Assembly (NCBI RefSeq): GCF_022844465.1
Contig: NZ_JALHLP010000002.1
Location: 186,001-250,000, forward strand
DNA: 64,000 nucleotides
Source: Bradyrhizobium sp.
Lineage (GTDB): Bacteria > Pseudomonadota > Alphaproteobacteria > Rhizobiales > Xanthobacteraceae
Direction: 5' to 3'
Shown: piece by piece, positions 1 through 9,312 of the stretch
How positions within the stretch are numbered: the first letter of the stretch is position 1
Layout of the letters: each line of letters starts with the position of its first letter
Made by a program: the position numbers and the translations under genes
The notes under the pieces: generated by a model
What the model was told of the DNA's origin: nothing
What the model saw: the letters and a program-made list of their open reading frames with translations, nothing else
The model's database searches: none

Positions 1-199
1 TCAGCATAATCGGCGTGCCGTCGGCGGCATGCAGCGCGAACAGCTTCAGTCCCGGCGCGATCCTCGGCGCCTGCGGGAACAGCCCCGGCACGTCCTCGGA
101 ACGGACTTGCTTCACGTAGGCGATATGGCCTTCGCCAAGATGGGCCAGCGCCTCGACGGAAACCCTTTCGGTTTCGAACGTAACACTCACATCACTCAT
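1..199 (-). CDS. DUF1150 family protein (partial, runs off the left edge)
   Basis: The first 66 residues of a small protein, read on the minus strand from an ATG at 199; no stop is reached before the window edge. It begins MSDVSVTFETERVSVEAL and contains PGLFPQAPRIAPGLKLFALH and GTPIML, which match the alphaproteobacterial DUF1150 family (about 75-80 residues, function unknown). It lies 50 bp downstream of the small heat-shock gene on the same strand, an arrangement I recall from Bradyrhizobium and relatives, so the two probably share a heat-induced transcript. Family assignment is from memory of the conserved N-terminus. No function is claimed. Confidence 0.75.
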   Translation of the reverse strand, partial: MSDVSVTFETERVSVEALAHLGEGHIAYVKQVRSEDVPGLFPQAPRIAPGLKLFALHAADGTPIML

Positions 200-249
200 G
201 GTCTCGACTCCTCTACAACACCAAGCGGTCGAGTCCGCTCCTGGTTCCA

Positions 250-675
250 TTATTCGTGCTCATTGATAGCGATTGTCTTAACGACCCTTTCAGGCTCCGG
301 CCTGGCCAGATCGATAGACAACAACCCGTTCTTCAGATCCGCGCCCAGCACCTGCATCCCTTCCGCCAGCACGAAGGTGCGCTGGAAGTGGCGCGCGGCG
401 ATGCCGCGATGGATGTATTGCCGGGACTTGTCGTCCTGTTGGCGGCCACGGATCAGAAGCTGATTTTCCTCAATGGTTACATCGAGTTGATCGCGGGTGA
501 ACCCCGCCACCGCCAGCGTGATACGCAGCCGATCGGGCTGACCGTTGGTACGGTCACACCGCTCTATGTTATAGGGCGGGTAACCATCGGCACCCTTGAC
601 GACCCGATCGAGCGCACGCTCGATCTCGTCGAATCCAAGCAGAAACGGACTGGACAACGAAGGAACACGAGACAT
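250..675 (-). CDS. Small heat-shock protein, Hsp20/alpha-crystallin family
   Basis: Encodes a 141-residue ATP-independent holdase chaperone that binds unfolding proteins in the cytoplasm. The start is the ATG at 675 (MSRVPSLSSPFLLGFDEIER), because AGAGGA sits just upstream; the reading frame extends further but only through the leader RNA. The alpha-crystallin domain covers roughly residues 35-130, including PPYNIER, the ITLAVAGF strand and the NGLLSIDL motif. The N-terminal FLLGFDEIERALDRV is typical of rhizobial class A sHsps. A ROSE-like RNA thermometer lies in its 5' leader, so translation is probably released at high temperature. DUF1150 follows downstream. Confidence 0.93.
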   Translation of the reverse strand: MSRVPSLSSPFLLGFDEIERALDRVVKGADGYPPYNIERCDRTNGQPDRLRITLAVAGFTRDQLDVTIEENQLLIRGRQQDDKSRQYIHRGIAARHFQRTFVLAEGMQVLGADLKNGLLSIDLARPEPERVVKTIAINEHE

Positions 676-756
676 CACAAAGTCCTCTCGAAGCGACTTT
701 GAGGGGCCCTTGCGGCGCCCCATTTAACCGGCCGGTCGACTATCCCGCCCGGTCAA
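676..756 (-). promoter_or_regulatory. ROSE-like RNA thermometer in the hsp20 leader
   Basis: The leader can fold into three consecutive stem-loops. The one next to the start codon (679-700) pairs AAAGUC with GACUUU and sets UCGCU opposite the GAGAGGA Shine-Dalgarno (683-689). This matches the UYGCU anti-SD with a bulged G that defines ROSE elements of Bradyrhizobium sHsp genes. A second stem (703-721, GGGGC/GCCCC) and a third (724-756, with UUGACCGG pairing CCGGUUAA) lie upstream. Folding was judged by eye. The prediction is low translation at ambient temperature and opening on heat shock. Confidence 0.8.
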
Positions 757-836
757 GAAGCAATATGGGGTCGATTTGGGCCGGGTTCAAGCGCCTCTGA
801 AAGCTGCGTAAATCCGACCGAGGCGGGAGTTTCTGG

Positions 837-962
837 CGTCATTCCGGGATGGTCCGAAGGACCAGACCTCAGGTGTGCAATTGCACACCGGGGAATCTCG
901 AGATTCCCAGGTGCGCGATTTGCGCACCATAGTTCGCCGCTTCGCGTCGCCCCGGAATGACG
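837..962. repeat. Intergenic inverted repeat bounded by CGTCATTCCGGG / CCCCGGAATGACG
   Basis: A 126-bp element whose ends are inverted copies of CGTCATTCCGGGG. It has internal palindromes (GGTGTGCAATTGCACACC; GAATCTCGAGATTC; GTGCGCGATTTGCGCAC). A second element of the same kind lies at 44149-44250. It fills the gap between the ugpC stop and the hsp20 promoter region. The structure suggests a non-autonomous palindromic element. No coding capacity is credible. Confidence 0.8.
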
Positions 963-965
963 CAA

Positions 966-2057
<1,092 letters not shown>

Positions 2058-2068
2058 GGATTGCACCG

Positions 2069-2161
2069 GCGAATAGCGAACAGCGGGTCGCAAATAGGAA
2101 AGCGCAGCACGGGAAGGCTGGTCGGGAGCCTTCCATTCGCCATTCGCCATTCGCTATTCGC
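2069..2161. repeat. Heptamer repeat forming an inverted repeat between ugpE and ugpC
   Basis: Four near-identical tandem heptamers (cattcgc three times, then tattcgc; 2134-2161) are mirrored by gcgaatagcgaa at 2069-2080. The outer 12-bp arms (2069-2080 and 2150-2161) are perfectly complementary, so the intercistronic RNA can form a stem-loop. It may modulate expression of ugpC relative to ugpE or simply be a repeat relic. Confidence 0.65.
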
Positions 2162-2165
2162 ATCC

Positions 2166-3014
2166 CTATTTCTCCGTCTCGACCAGTCCGCGCACGAACA
2201 GCCGCTGCATGAACACGACGACCGCGACCGGCGGCAGCATCGCGAGGATCGTCGTTGCCATCGCAAGCTGCCATTCGGCCAGTTCGTCGGTCGTCACCAG
2301 CATCTTCTTGATCCCGGTGACGATCGTCTGCATCGAATCCTGGGTGGTGATCAGAAGCGGCCACAGATACTGATTCCAGCCATAGATGAACTGGATCACG
2401 AACAGCGCCGCTGTCGTCGTCACCGATAGCGGCAACAGCGTATCCCAGAAGAAGCGGAAGGGTCCGGCGCCGTCGATGCGGGAGGCTTCCAGCAGTTCGT
2501 CCGGCACCGTCATGAAGAACTGGCGGAACAGCAGCGTGCCAGTTGCGGAAGCGATCAGCGGCAGGATCAGGCCGGCATAGGTGTCGAGCATCCCGAGGTC
2601 GGCCACCACCTTGTAAGTGGGATAGATGCGCACCTCGACCGGCAGCATGAGTGTGATGAAGATGATCCAGAATGCGGCCTTGCGAAACGGAAAGCGGAAG
2701 TAGACTACGGCGTAAGCCGACAGGATCGAGATCAGGATCTTGCCGACCGCGATGCCGATCGCCGAGATCAGCGAGTTCATCAGCATGTGGCCGACCGGTT
2801 CGCGGCTGGTGCGCGATCCGCCAACGAAAATGGCGCGGTAGTAATTCTCGAGAGTCTGGCTTCCCGGCGTCGCCGGCATGCGACCGCCGACCACGGTTGC
2901 CGCGTCATGGGTCGAGGCAATCAGCGCGAGGTAGACCGGAAAGGCGACGATGAACACCCCGAGCGTCAGGATGGCATAGGCGATGAAGTCGCTGAGCGGG
3001 CGGTGCTCGACCAT
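2166..3014 (-). CDS. ugpE: sn-glycerol-3-phosphate ABC transporter permease UgpE
   Basis: A 282-residue inner-membrane permease of the MalG/CUT1 type, predicted with six membrane helices (for example AYAILTLGVFIVAFPVYLAL near the N-terminus and a C-terminal MLPPVAVVVFMQ segment). The EAA loop, which contacts the ATPase, is seen as ELLEASRIDGAGPFRFFWDTLLP in the second half. The start ATG at 3014 overlaps the ugpA stop (TGATG), so the two permeases are translationally coupled. It forms the channel with UgpA for periplasmic glycerol-3-phosphate or its diesters. Confidence 0.92.
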   Translation of the reverse strand: MVEHRPLSDFIAYAILTLGVFIVAFPVYLALIASTHDAATVVGGRMPATPGSQTLENYYRAIFVGGSRTSREPVGHMLMNSLISAIGIAVGKILISILSAYAVVYFRFPFRKAAFWIIFITLMLPVEVRIYPTYKVVADLGMLDTYAGLILPLIASATGTLLFRQFFMTVPDELLEASRIDGAGPFRFFWDTLLPLSVTTTAALFVIQFIYGWNQYLWPLLITTQDSMQTIVTGIKKMLVTTDELAEWQLAMATTILAMLPPVAVVVFMQRLFVRGLVETEK

Positions 3015-3895
3015 CAGTACTGCACCTTGCGTTCGACATAGCGGAACTGGATCGCGGTCAGCGCGATCACGATCACCATCAACACGACCGATTGCGCCGC
3101 CGACCCGCCGAGGTCGCCGCCGAGCCGGCCATCGGCATAGACCTTGTAGACCATGGTGGTTGTGGAGCCGGCCGGGCCGCCGCCGGTAACGGCGTCGATG
3201 ATCCCAAAAGTGTCGAAGAAGACGTAGACGACGTTGACGACCAGCAGGAAGAACGTGGTCGGCGACAGCAGCGGGAAAACGATGGTCCAGAAGCGCCGCA
3301 TCGGCCCGGCGCCGTCGATCGCGCCGGCTTCGATGACGCTTCGCGGGATCGATTGCAGCCCGGCCAGGAAAAACAGGAAGTTATAGGATATCTGTTTCCA
3401 CACCGAGGCCATCACCACCAGGATCATCGCGTGGGTGGAGTTGAGCAGCGGATTCCAGTCGACGCCCATCCCGCGCAAGGGGCGCGCCAGCATGCCGAGC
3501 GAGGGCTGGAACATGAAAAACCAGAGCACGCCGGCGACCGCGGGCGCGACCGCATAGGGCCAGATCATCAAGGTCTTGTAGGCGCCGGCGGCCTTGAGAT
3601 TCTTGTCGGCCTGGGTCGCAAACAACAGCGCGATGGAAAGCGACAACGTCGCGACCAGCGATGAGAATATCGCGGTCGTCAGCATCGAGCGATAGTATTC
3701 GGGCTGGGCGAACAGCGCCTGATAATTCTCGAATCCGACAAACTCCGAAACGAGGCCGAACGCATCCTCGCGCAGGAACGATTGCCAGACCGCCTGGCTC
3801 GCCGGCCAGTAGAAGAAGACAATGATGACAACGAGCTGCGGAAACAGCAGCAGATACGGCAGCAGCCGATTGTTGAAGACGGTGGACTTTTCCAT
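3014..3895 (-). CDS. ugpA: sn-glycerol-3-phosphate ABC transporter permease UgpA
   Basis: A 293-residue inner-membrane permease, the MalF-type partner of UgpE. The first helix is near [20 protein letters not shown]. The EAA loop reads [20 protein letters not shown], ahead of two final helices. It starts at the ATG at 3895 (MEKSTVFNN), 90 bp downstream of ugpB, and a stem-loop in that gap may lower its expression compared with the binding protein. The C-terminal residues ERKVQY and the overlap with ugpE are as expected for ugpBAEC operons. Confidence 0.92.
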   Translation of the reverse strand: MEKSTVFNNRLLPYLLLFPQLVVIIVFFYWPASQAVWQSFLREDAFGLVSEFVGFENYQALFAQPEYYRSMLTTAIFSSLVATLSLSIALLFATQADKNLKAAGAYKTLMIWPYAVAPAVAGVLWFFMFQPSLGMLARPLRGMGVDWNPLLNSTHAMILVVMASVWKQISYNFLFFLAGLQSIPRSVIEAGAIDGAGPMRRFWTIVFPLLSPTTFFLLVVNVVYVFFDTFGIIDAVTGGGPAGSTTTMVYKVYADGRLGGDLGGSAAQSVVLMVIVIALTAIQFRYVERKVQY

Positions 3896-3925
3896 TCAGG
3901 TGTCGCGGGTCTTCCGGGTGAGGCG

Positions 3926-3959
3926 GGCGCTCCCTCCCGGGATTTCGGAAGAGAGCGCC
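3926..3959 (-). other. Stem-loop between ugpB and ugpA
   Basis: An inverted repeat with arms GGCGCTC and GAGCGCC, extended by imperfect pairing, in the 90-bp gap between the binding-protein and permease genes. In ABC importer operons such a structure commonly protects or partly terminates the upstream message so that the binding protein is made in excess. There is no strong T-run, so I do not call it a terminator. Confidence 0.55.
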
Positions 3960-3985
3960 GCTAGCTGACTTGCCGTCGAATCTCC

Positions 3986-5299
3986 CTACTTTGCTGTCTT
4001 CTCGAAGGTACGCAACATGGCGTTGCCGCGCGCCACTGCCGCATCGAGCGCTTCCTTGGCGGTCTTCTTGCCGTCCAGCGCCGCCTCGATCTCCTCGGCC
4101 CAGAGGTCGCGCATCTGCACCATATTGCCGAAGCGCAGGCCGCGGGAATTCTCGGTCGGCGGCTTGTTGGTCAGTCCCTTCAGCGGCGTCTCCGGAATCG
4201 GATTCTTCGCGTAGAAGCCATCCGCCTTGGTCTTTTCGTAGGCCGCCTTGGTGATCGGTAGATAGCCGGATTCCTGGTGCAGCTTGGCCTGCCGGCCGGT
4301 GTCGGAGAGGAAAGCAAAGAACTTCGCGACGCCCTTGTACTCTTCCGGCTTCTTGCCACCCATCACCCACAGCGACGCGCCGCCGATGATCGAGTTCTGC
4401 GGCGCACCCGGGGCATCCGGATAATAGGGCATCAGCGCCGAGGTGAAGTCGAACTTGGCTGTGCTTTTCGCCGTGGCGTAGTAGCCCGACGAGGTCAGGA
4501 AGATCGCGCATTCGCCCGAGGCAAAGCGGGCCTCGTTGGCGCTGCCGCGCCCGCCATAGCTGTAGGTCTTGTCCTTTTGCAGGTCGACAAGGTTCTGCAG
4601 GTGTTTCACGTGAATCGGCGAATTGAACTTCAGCTCGGTGTCAAAGCCGTCGAGGCCGTTGGCCTTGCTGCCGATCGGCAGATTGTGCCAGGCGGAGAAC
4701 TGCTCGATATGAGCCCAGCTTGCCCAGGCATTCGAGAAGCCGCAGGTGTCGTGGCCGGCCGCCTTCAGCTTCCTGGCCGCATCGAACACTTCCGGCCAGG
4801 TTTTCGGAATTTCCGCGACGCCCGCCTTCTTCAGCTCGTCCTTGTTGATCCACATGACCATCGATGAAGAGTTGAAGGGGAACGACAGCATCTCGCCCTT
4901 CGATGTCGAATAATAGCCGGTGATGGTCGGTAAATAGGCATTCGGGTCGAACGGCTCGCCAGCGTCCTTCATCAGCTGGTAGACCGGCTTGATGGCGCCG
5001 GTGGCGCTCATCATCGTGGCGGTGCCGACCTCGAACACCTGCATGATGTGCGGGGCGTTGCCGGCGCGGAATGCGGCGATGCCGGCATTCATGGTGTCGG
5101 GATAGCTGCCTTTGTAGGACGGCACGACCTTGTAGTCGGGCTGGCTGGCGTTGAACTCCTCGGCAAGCCTGTTGACGATGTCGTTGTTGCCGCCGGTCAT
5201 GGCGTGCCACCACTGGATCTCCGTCACCGCGTGGGCGGGGGTTGCCAGCCCCAGTGCAACAGTCAGTGCTGTCGCGACGCCGAATTGTCGAATCGCCAT
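3986..5299 (-). CDS. ugpB: sn-glycerol-3-phosphate-binding periplasmic protein UgpB
   Basis: A 437-residue extracellular solute-binding protein (family 1) that captures glycerol-3-phosphate for UgpAEC. The start is the ATG at 5299, chosen because GGAGG lies 6-7 nt upstream and it gives a clean signal peptide (positively charged MAIRQF, a hydrophobic core, cleavage after ATPAHA). The mature protein starts VTEIQWWHAMTGGN, the usual UgpB opening, and includes SFPFNSSSMVMW and the CGFSNAWASWAHIEQF region. It is the first gene of the operon. A candidate Pho box lies 57 bp upstream, consistent with phosphate-starvation control known for ugp systems. Confidence 0.93.
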   Translation of the reverse strand: MAIRQFGVATALTVALGLATPAHAVTEIQWWHAMTGGNNDIVNRLAEEFNASQPDYKVVPSYKGSYPDTMNAGIAAFRAGNAPHIMQVFEVGTATMMSATGAIKPVYQLMKDAGEPFDPNAYLPTITGYYSTSKGEMLSFPFNSSSMVMWINKDELKKAGVAEIPKTWPEVFDAARKLKAAGHDTCGFSNAWASWAHIEQFSAWHNLPIGSKANGLDGFDTELKFNSPIHVKHLQNLVDLQKDKTYSYGGRGSANEARFASGECAIFLTSSGYYATAKSTAKFDFTSALMPYYPDAPGAPQNSIIGGASLWVMGGKKPEEYKGVAKFFAFLSDTGRQAKLHQESGYLPITKAAYEKTKADGFYAKNPIPETPLKGLTNKPPTENSRGLRFGNMVQMRDLWAEEIEAALDGKKTAKEALDAAVARGNAMLRTFEKTAK

Positions 5300-5355
5300 G
5301 CATTTCCTCCGGGTTGGGTCGTCACCTTCTGCGGTTCGCGCGATAGCAGCGGCGG

Positions 5356-5373
5356 ATGACGTACAAATGACCG
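5356..5373 (-). promoter_or_regulatory. Candidate Pho box upstream of ugpB
   Basis: On the minus strand the site reads CGGTCAT-TTGT-ACGTCAT. These are two direct heptamers 11 nt apart, close to the PhoB consensus CTGTCAT-N4-CTGTCAT (6 of 7 and 5 of 7 matches). It lies 57 bp before the ugpB start. Because ugp genes belong to the Pho regulon in many bacteria, position and sequence agree. The match is imperfect and was found by eye. Confidence 0.6.
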
Positions 5374-5460
5374 TATCCTCACCGATGGTATGAGCAAAGC
5401 CCACGGCAAGGGAAGCCTGAAAATAGGCAATAGCCACACGGTCTCACCCCCGGTCTACGG

Positions 5461-6666
5461 CTAGCGCTTTCGCTCCCTCCCGCAGACCACGCCCTCGGCG
5501 ACAAGGGCTTCGATCTCGCTGCCGGAATAGCCGAACTCGCCAAGAACCTCGGCTGCATGCTGGCTGAACTTTGGCGGCGTCCGCCGCAGGCTCGGCCTGG
5601 TCCGCTCCAGCCGGATCGGCGAGGCGACGCCCTGGTACCAATCCTTGGCAATGACGTCGCCGCGATGCAGCGTGTGCGGGTTGCTCAACGCCTGGTCGAT
5701 CTTCTGCACCGGTCCCGCCGGCAGTCCGGCTGCCAGCAGGCGGTTGCAGAGCGGTTCGGCCTCGTGCTGGCTGAACACGGCGGCGAGTTCCGCGCGCAAC
5801 GCGTCTCGGTTGGCGATGCGGTCCTTGTTGCGGACAAAGCGCGGATCGGTGCCGAGTTCGGGCTTGCCGATCTCGCGGGCCAGCTTGCGGAAGGTGCCAT
5901 CATTGCCGACGCCGATGAAGATGTCGTCGGTCTTGGTCGGAAAGATCGCGTAGGGCACCAGATTGGGATGCTCGTTGCCGGTCAGCCCCGGCGGCTTGCC
6001 GTGCATGAAGTAATTCGCGGCATGCGGATGCATGATCGCAAGGCCGGTTTCGTACAGCGTGGTCTCAAGAAACTGGCCGAGGCCCGAACGCTGCCGTTCC
6101 GAGAGCGCCATCAGGATGCCGATCGCCGCATACAGCCCGGTGCTGATGTCAACCAGCGGCACGCCGATCCGCATCGGGCCGCTCTCCGGCGAGCCGGTCG
6201 CCGCGATCATGCCGGTCATGGCCTGGATGATGGCGTCATAGCCGGGATTGCCGCCGCGCGGGCCGTCGCCGCCGAAGCCGGAAATCCGGCAATGCACCAG
6301 CCTTGGAAATCTCGCGCGCAGGACATCGTTGCCGATGCCCCATTTGTCGAGCGTTCCCGGCTTGAAATTCTCGATCAGGACGTCGGCGGCCTCCAGCATC
6401 TTCAAGAGCACCGCGCGCCCGCCCTCGGCGGCGAGGTCGAGCCCGATCGAGCGCTTGTTGCGGTTGATGCCGACGAAATAGGCCGCGTCTTCGTCGTGGA
6501 AGGGCGGACCCCAGTCGCGCACCTCGTCGCCTGCCGGCGGCTCGACCTTGATGACGTCGGCGCCGTGGTCGGCGAGGATCTGCGTGCAATACGGGCCGCC
6601 AAGCACGCGCGTTAGATCGATGACGCGCAGGCCTGTCATGGCGCCGGGAGCAGCTGGTGAACTCAT
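5461..6666 (-). CDS. CaiB/BaiF-family CoA transferase (family III)
   Basis: A 401-residue family III CoA transferase that moves CoA between organic acids. The N-terminal signature is LRVIDLTRVLGGPYCTQILA followed by GADVIKVEPP, and NRNKRSIGLDL and ENFKPGTLDKWGI are also typical. The likely catalytic aspartate is D173 in PLVDISTG, matching the Asp of formyl-CoA transferase. AAGG lies 8 nt before the ATG at 6666. The acids used cannot be told from sequence; succinyl-CoA, formyl-CoA or dicarboxylate-type substrates are all possible. It is transcribed toward ugpB, 161 bp away, but a separate ugp regulatory site in the gap argues for separate units. Confidence 0.88.
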   Translation of the reverse strand: MSSPAAPGAMTGLRVIDLTRVLGGPYCTQILADHGADVIKVEPPAGDEVRDWGPPFHDEDAAYFVGINRNKRSIGLDLAAEGGRAVLLKMLEAADVLIENFKPGTLDKWGIGNDVLRARFPRLVHCRISGFGGDGPRGGNPGYDAIIQAMTGMIAATGSPESGPMRIGVPLVDISTGLYAAIGILMALSERQRSGLGQFLETTLYETGLAIMHPHAANYFMHGKPPGLTGNEHPNLVPYAIFPTKTDDIFIGVGNDGTFRKLAREIGKPELGTDPRFVRNKDRIANRDALRAELAAVFSQHEAEPLCNRLLAAGLPAGPVQKIDQALSNPHTLHRGDVIAKDWYQGVASPIRLERTRPSLRRTPPKFSQHAAEVLGEFGYSGSEIEALVAEGVVCGRERKR

Positions 6667-6763
6667 CGAAAAAACCTTGGCTCAGGGTGAAAGGGAGATC
6701 CTGAGCTATCGGTCTTCAGGCGCCGCGGCAATGCCCTCCCGCACAGGGCTGCATGAGTGGTCG

Positions 6764-6886
6764 TCAGGCGACCGTCAGGATCCACATTGCCACGGGTGAG
6801 GCGACGAACTTCATGGCGCCGATGAAGCAGGCGGCATAGCCGGCCGCGAACAGCTGCTCGGGATGCGATCGCGGAGGTGTCGCCAG
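6764..6886 (-). pseudogene. Remnant of an organic hydroperoxide resistance gene (ohr/OsmC)
   Basis: Immediately after the TAA of the GIY-YIG gene, in the same frame, the translation includes [20 protein letters not shown]. This is the conserved first-cysteine segment of Ohr ([14 protein letters not shown]...). The frame has no start codon, lacks the N-terminal half and ends after about 40 codons at a TGA (6764-6766), with unrelated residues from ASPVAMW on. The second catalytic cysteine is absent. It looks like a decayed ohr gene whose 5' part was replaced by the GIY-YIG gene. Confidence 0.7.
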
Positions 6887-7126
6887 TTAGAGGCGCTTCT
6901 TGGCGAAGGCGCGGCCGGAATGGGATTTGAGATACTTCTCGAATGCGAGAGCCTTGTACTTGTCGGGAAAGGCGCAGTACCACACCAGTTTCCAAGGTTT
7001 GAACTTTGCGGTGTGGGTGGACTTGCCGGCGTTGTGATCTGAAATCCGATGTTTCAGATCTTCGGTTGCGCCGGTGTATTCGCGATCGGGAAACTCAATG
7101 CTGCGGATGATGTAGACGTACCACAT
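6887..7126 (-). CDS. GIY-YIG nuclease family protein
   Basis: A complete 79-residue single-domain protein. WYVYIIRS stands for the GIY strand, YTGATEDLKHRISDHNAGKS carries the YIG-like strand and the helix with the conserved Arg, and HTAKFKPWKLVWY and EKYLKSHSGRAFAKKRL give the rest, including the Glu that binds metal. This length and pattern match the small UPF0213/YhbQ-like GIY-YIG proteins common in rhizobia, often as several copies. Biological role is unknown; DNA endonuclease activity is inferred from the family. It lies between tRNA-Ala and the ohr remnant. Confidence 0.85.
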   Translation of the reverse strand: MWYVYIIRSIEFPDREYTGATEDLKHRISDHNAGKSTHTAKFKPWKLVWYCAFPDKYKALAFEKYLKSHSGRAFAKKRL

Positions 7127-7267
7127 CGCGCCGCTAGCCCCGTGCGCTGAAAAAGCCGTGTCGCCTCATGCAGCGCCGGCCCGTCTTCGCCCTTCGGGCT
7201 ACGCCGGGCACGCTTCGTCCCTTGGGCACCGCGCGGCTGCGCCACGCGAAGCCCGCAGGGCGAAGCG

Positions 7268-7343
<76 letters not shown>

Positions 7344-7407
7344 TTAAGGATTCGCGCGCCTCGATCGACGCGCGGGCACGACCCTGAACCACAGTTCAGG
7401 GCCGATC

Positions 7408-7833
7408 TCAAGTCTCTTCGTCGCCGCCGACGTCGCCGATGATGTCGGTGACGTCCTCGTCGCCCTCTTCCTCGTCGGGAATGAAGGTCGAGTCATCATC
7501 GTCGTCGCCTTCGATGGTCTCGTCGATTTCGATGTCGTCTTCCGACTCCGGAACGACGGCCTTGACCTTGCCGGTATTCTCCTCGGCGTCGGCCTCCTCA
7601 AGCGAGACCAACTCTTCCGCCTCGGCGGCTTCGGGCAGATCCGCAGCGGCGGTGGCGGTGGCGGCGGCCGCGGCGCGGGCGGCATCGCCACGGGCGGCCC
7701 GCGGCGGCGCTACTGGCGCAATGGGCACGACCTCGCCGGTGTAGGGTGAAACCACAGGGGTCTTGTTCAGGTCATAGAATTTCTTACCCGTCGTCGGGCA
7801 AATGCGCTTGGTTCCGAGATCGGATTTGGCCAC
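7408..7833 (-). CDS. FYDLN-acid family protein (TIGR02300)
   Basis: A 141-residue protein from a GTG at 7833, supported by AGGA 8 nt upstream. It starts VAKSDLGTKRICPTTGKKFY, with the invariant GTKRICPTTGKKFYDLN block and PVVSPYTGEVVP, then an Ala-rich linker. The tail is extremely acidic (runs of D and E from about residue 75 to the end, such as EGDDDDD and DEEEGDED). This is the alphaproteobacterial FYDLN_acid family of unknown function. It is divergent from aroA, with 141 bp between the start codons. The basic head and acidic tail suggest binding to a partner or nucleic acid, but that is inference. Confidence 0.88.
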   Translation of the reverse strand: MAKSDLGTKRICPTTGKKFYDLNKTPVVSPYTGEVVPIAPVAPPRAARGDAARAAAAATATAAADLPEAAEAEELVSLEEADAEENTGKVKAVVPESEDDIEIDETIEGDDDDDSTFIPDEEEGDEDVTDIIGDVGGDEET

Positions 7834-7974
7834 GTGTGCAATCCTGGGAAATTCTGAAAAACGGTGCTTCACTTGGCTAGTTGAGCGGCTGGTGTCAATA
7901 GCACTTTGACGCATTCGACGACCGCGTGACGCCGTGTGGCCGGTGTGATACTGCCCCGCGCAGAGGACACAATC

Positions 7975-9312
7975 TTGACCCATTCAGCCGCCCCGACACC
8001 GCTGGAATCCCGTTCGAGCGGCCCGCTAGCCGGCAAGGTCCGCGTTCCCGGCGACAAGTCGATCTCGCACCGCGCCCTGATCCTCGGGGCGCTTTCGGTC
8101 GGCGAAACCAGGATTTCCGGCCTGCTCGAGGGCGAAGACGTCCTCAATACCGCCAAGTCGATGCGGGCGCTGGGCGCCCAGGTGACGCGCACCGGGTCTT
8201 TTGCGTGGGAGGTCAAGGGCGTGGGCGTCGCAGGCTTCGCCCAACCAAACGCCCCGCTGGATTTCGGCAATTCCGGCACCGGGTGCCGGCTGGTGATGGG
8301 AGCGGTGGCGGGCTGCCCGATCACCGCGGTGTTCGACGGCGACGCCTCGCTGCGATCCCGCCCGATGCGGCGGATCCTCGATCCGCTGGAGCTGATGGGC
8401 GCCAAGGCCGATGACGCCGCCGAAGGCGGCCGCCTGCCCCTGACGCTGCACGGCGCCCGCGATCCGCTCCCGATCCTTTACCGGACCCCGGTGGCGTCAG
8501 CCCAGATCAAGTCGGCGGTACTGCTGGCGGGGCTCGCCGCGCCCGGCATCACCACCGTGATCGAGCAGGAGGCCAGCCGCGACCACACCGAGCTGATGCT
8601 GAAGCATTTCGGCGCTGAAATCGTCTCGGTCAGGGAAGGCGTCCATGGCCGCCGGATCGCGCTCACCGGCCAGCCGGAACTTCATGGCGCCAGCATCGTG
8701 GTGCCCGCCGATCCATCCTCCGCCGCGTTCCCGATCGTGGCGGCGCTCATCGTCGAGGGTTCGGACGTCAGCTTCTCCGACGTCATGACCAACCCGCTGC
8801 GCACCGGGCTGTTCACGACATTGCGCGAGATGGGCGCCACGATCGAGCAGAGCGAAGTCCGCGGCGACGCCGGCGAGCCGATGGCCACCTTGCGCGTGCG
8901 CGCCTCCAGACTGCGCGGGGTCGAGGTGCCGCCGGAGCGTGCGCCCTCGATGATCGACGAATACCTGGTGCTGGCGGTTGCAGCCGCGTTCGCCGACGGC
9001 ACCACCATCATGCGCGGCCTGAAGGAACTGCGGGTCAAGGAATCCGACCGGCTGGAGGCGACCGCCGCCATGCTGCGCGCAAACGGCGTCAGGGTCGAGA
9101 TCGCCGGCGACGACCTGATCGTCGAGGGCAGGGGCCACGTGCCTGGCGGTGGCCTCGTCGCCACCCACATGGATCACCGCATCGCGATGTCGGCGCTGGT
9201 GATGGGGCTTGCCGCCGACAAGCCGGTCAAGGTCGACGACACCGCCTTCATCGCCACCAGCTTTCCCGATTTCATCCCGATGATGCGTTCGCTGGGGGCG
9301 GAATTTTCATGA
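7975..9312 (+). CDS. aroA: 3-phosphoshikimate 1-carboxyvinyltransferase (EPSP synthase)
   Basis: A 445-residue enzyme joining phosphoenolpyruvate to shikimate-3-phosphate in the chorismate pathway for aromatic amino acids. A TTG at 7975 is preferred as the start because AGAGGA lies 7 nt upstream and the product [20 protein letters not shown] matches the expected N-terminus; an upstream GTG at 7936 lacks a site. Motifs are [17 protein letters not shown] (shikimate-3-phosphate binding), NSGTGCRL, the [15 protein letters not shown] segment, and KESDRLEAT and [13 protein letters not shown] near the C-terminus. The lone Ala pattern [18 protein letters not shown] fits class II EPSPS of rhizobia. 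cmk overlaps its stop by 4 nt. Confidence 0.95.
   Translation: MTHSAAPTPLESRSSGPLAGKVRVPGDKSISHRALILGALSVGETRISGLLEGEDVLNTAKSMRALGAQVTRTGSFAWEVKGVGVAGFAQPNAPLDFGNSGTGCRLVMGAVAGCPITAVFDGDASLRSRPMRRILDPLELMGAKADDAAEGGRLPLTLHGARDPLPILYRTPVASAQIKSAVLLAGLAAPGITTVIEQEASRDHTELMLKHFGAEIVSVREGVHGRRIALTGQPELHGASIVVPADPSSAAFPIVAALIVEGSDVSFSDVMTNPLRTGLFTTLREMGATIEQSEVRGDAGEPMATLRVRASRLRGVEVPPERAPSMIDEYLVLAVAAAFADGTTIMRGLKELRVKESDRLEATAAMLRANGVRVEIAGDDLIVEGRGHVPGGGLVATHMDHRIAMSALVMGLAADKPVKVDDTAFIATSFPDFIPMMRSLGAEFS

Noticed and set aside
753-965. A possible 70-residue protein between hsp20 and ugpC.
   Set aside because: It lies almost wholly inside the palindromic repeat at 837-962.
6663-6995. A 110-codon frame between the CoA transferase and GIY-YIG genes.
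   Set aside because: The real signal here is the ohr remnant in a different frame; this one is a by-product.
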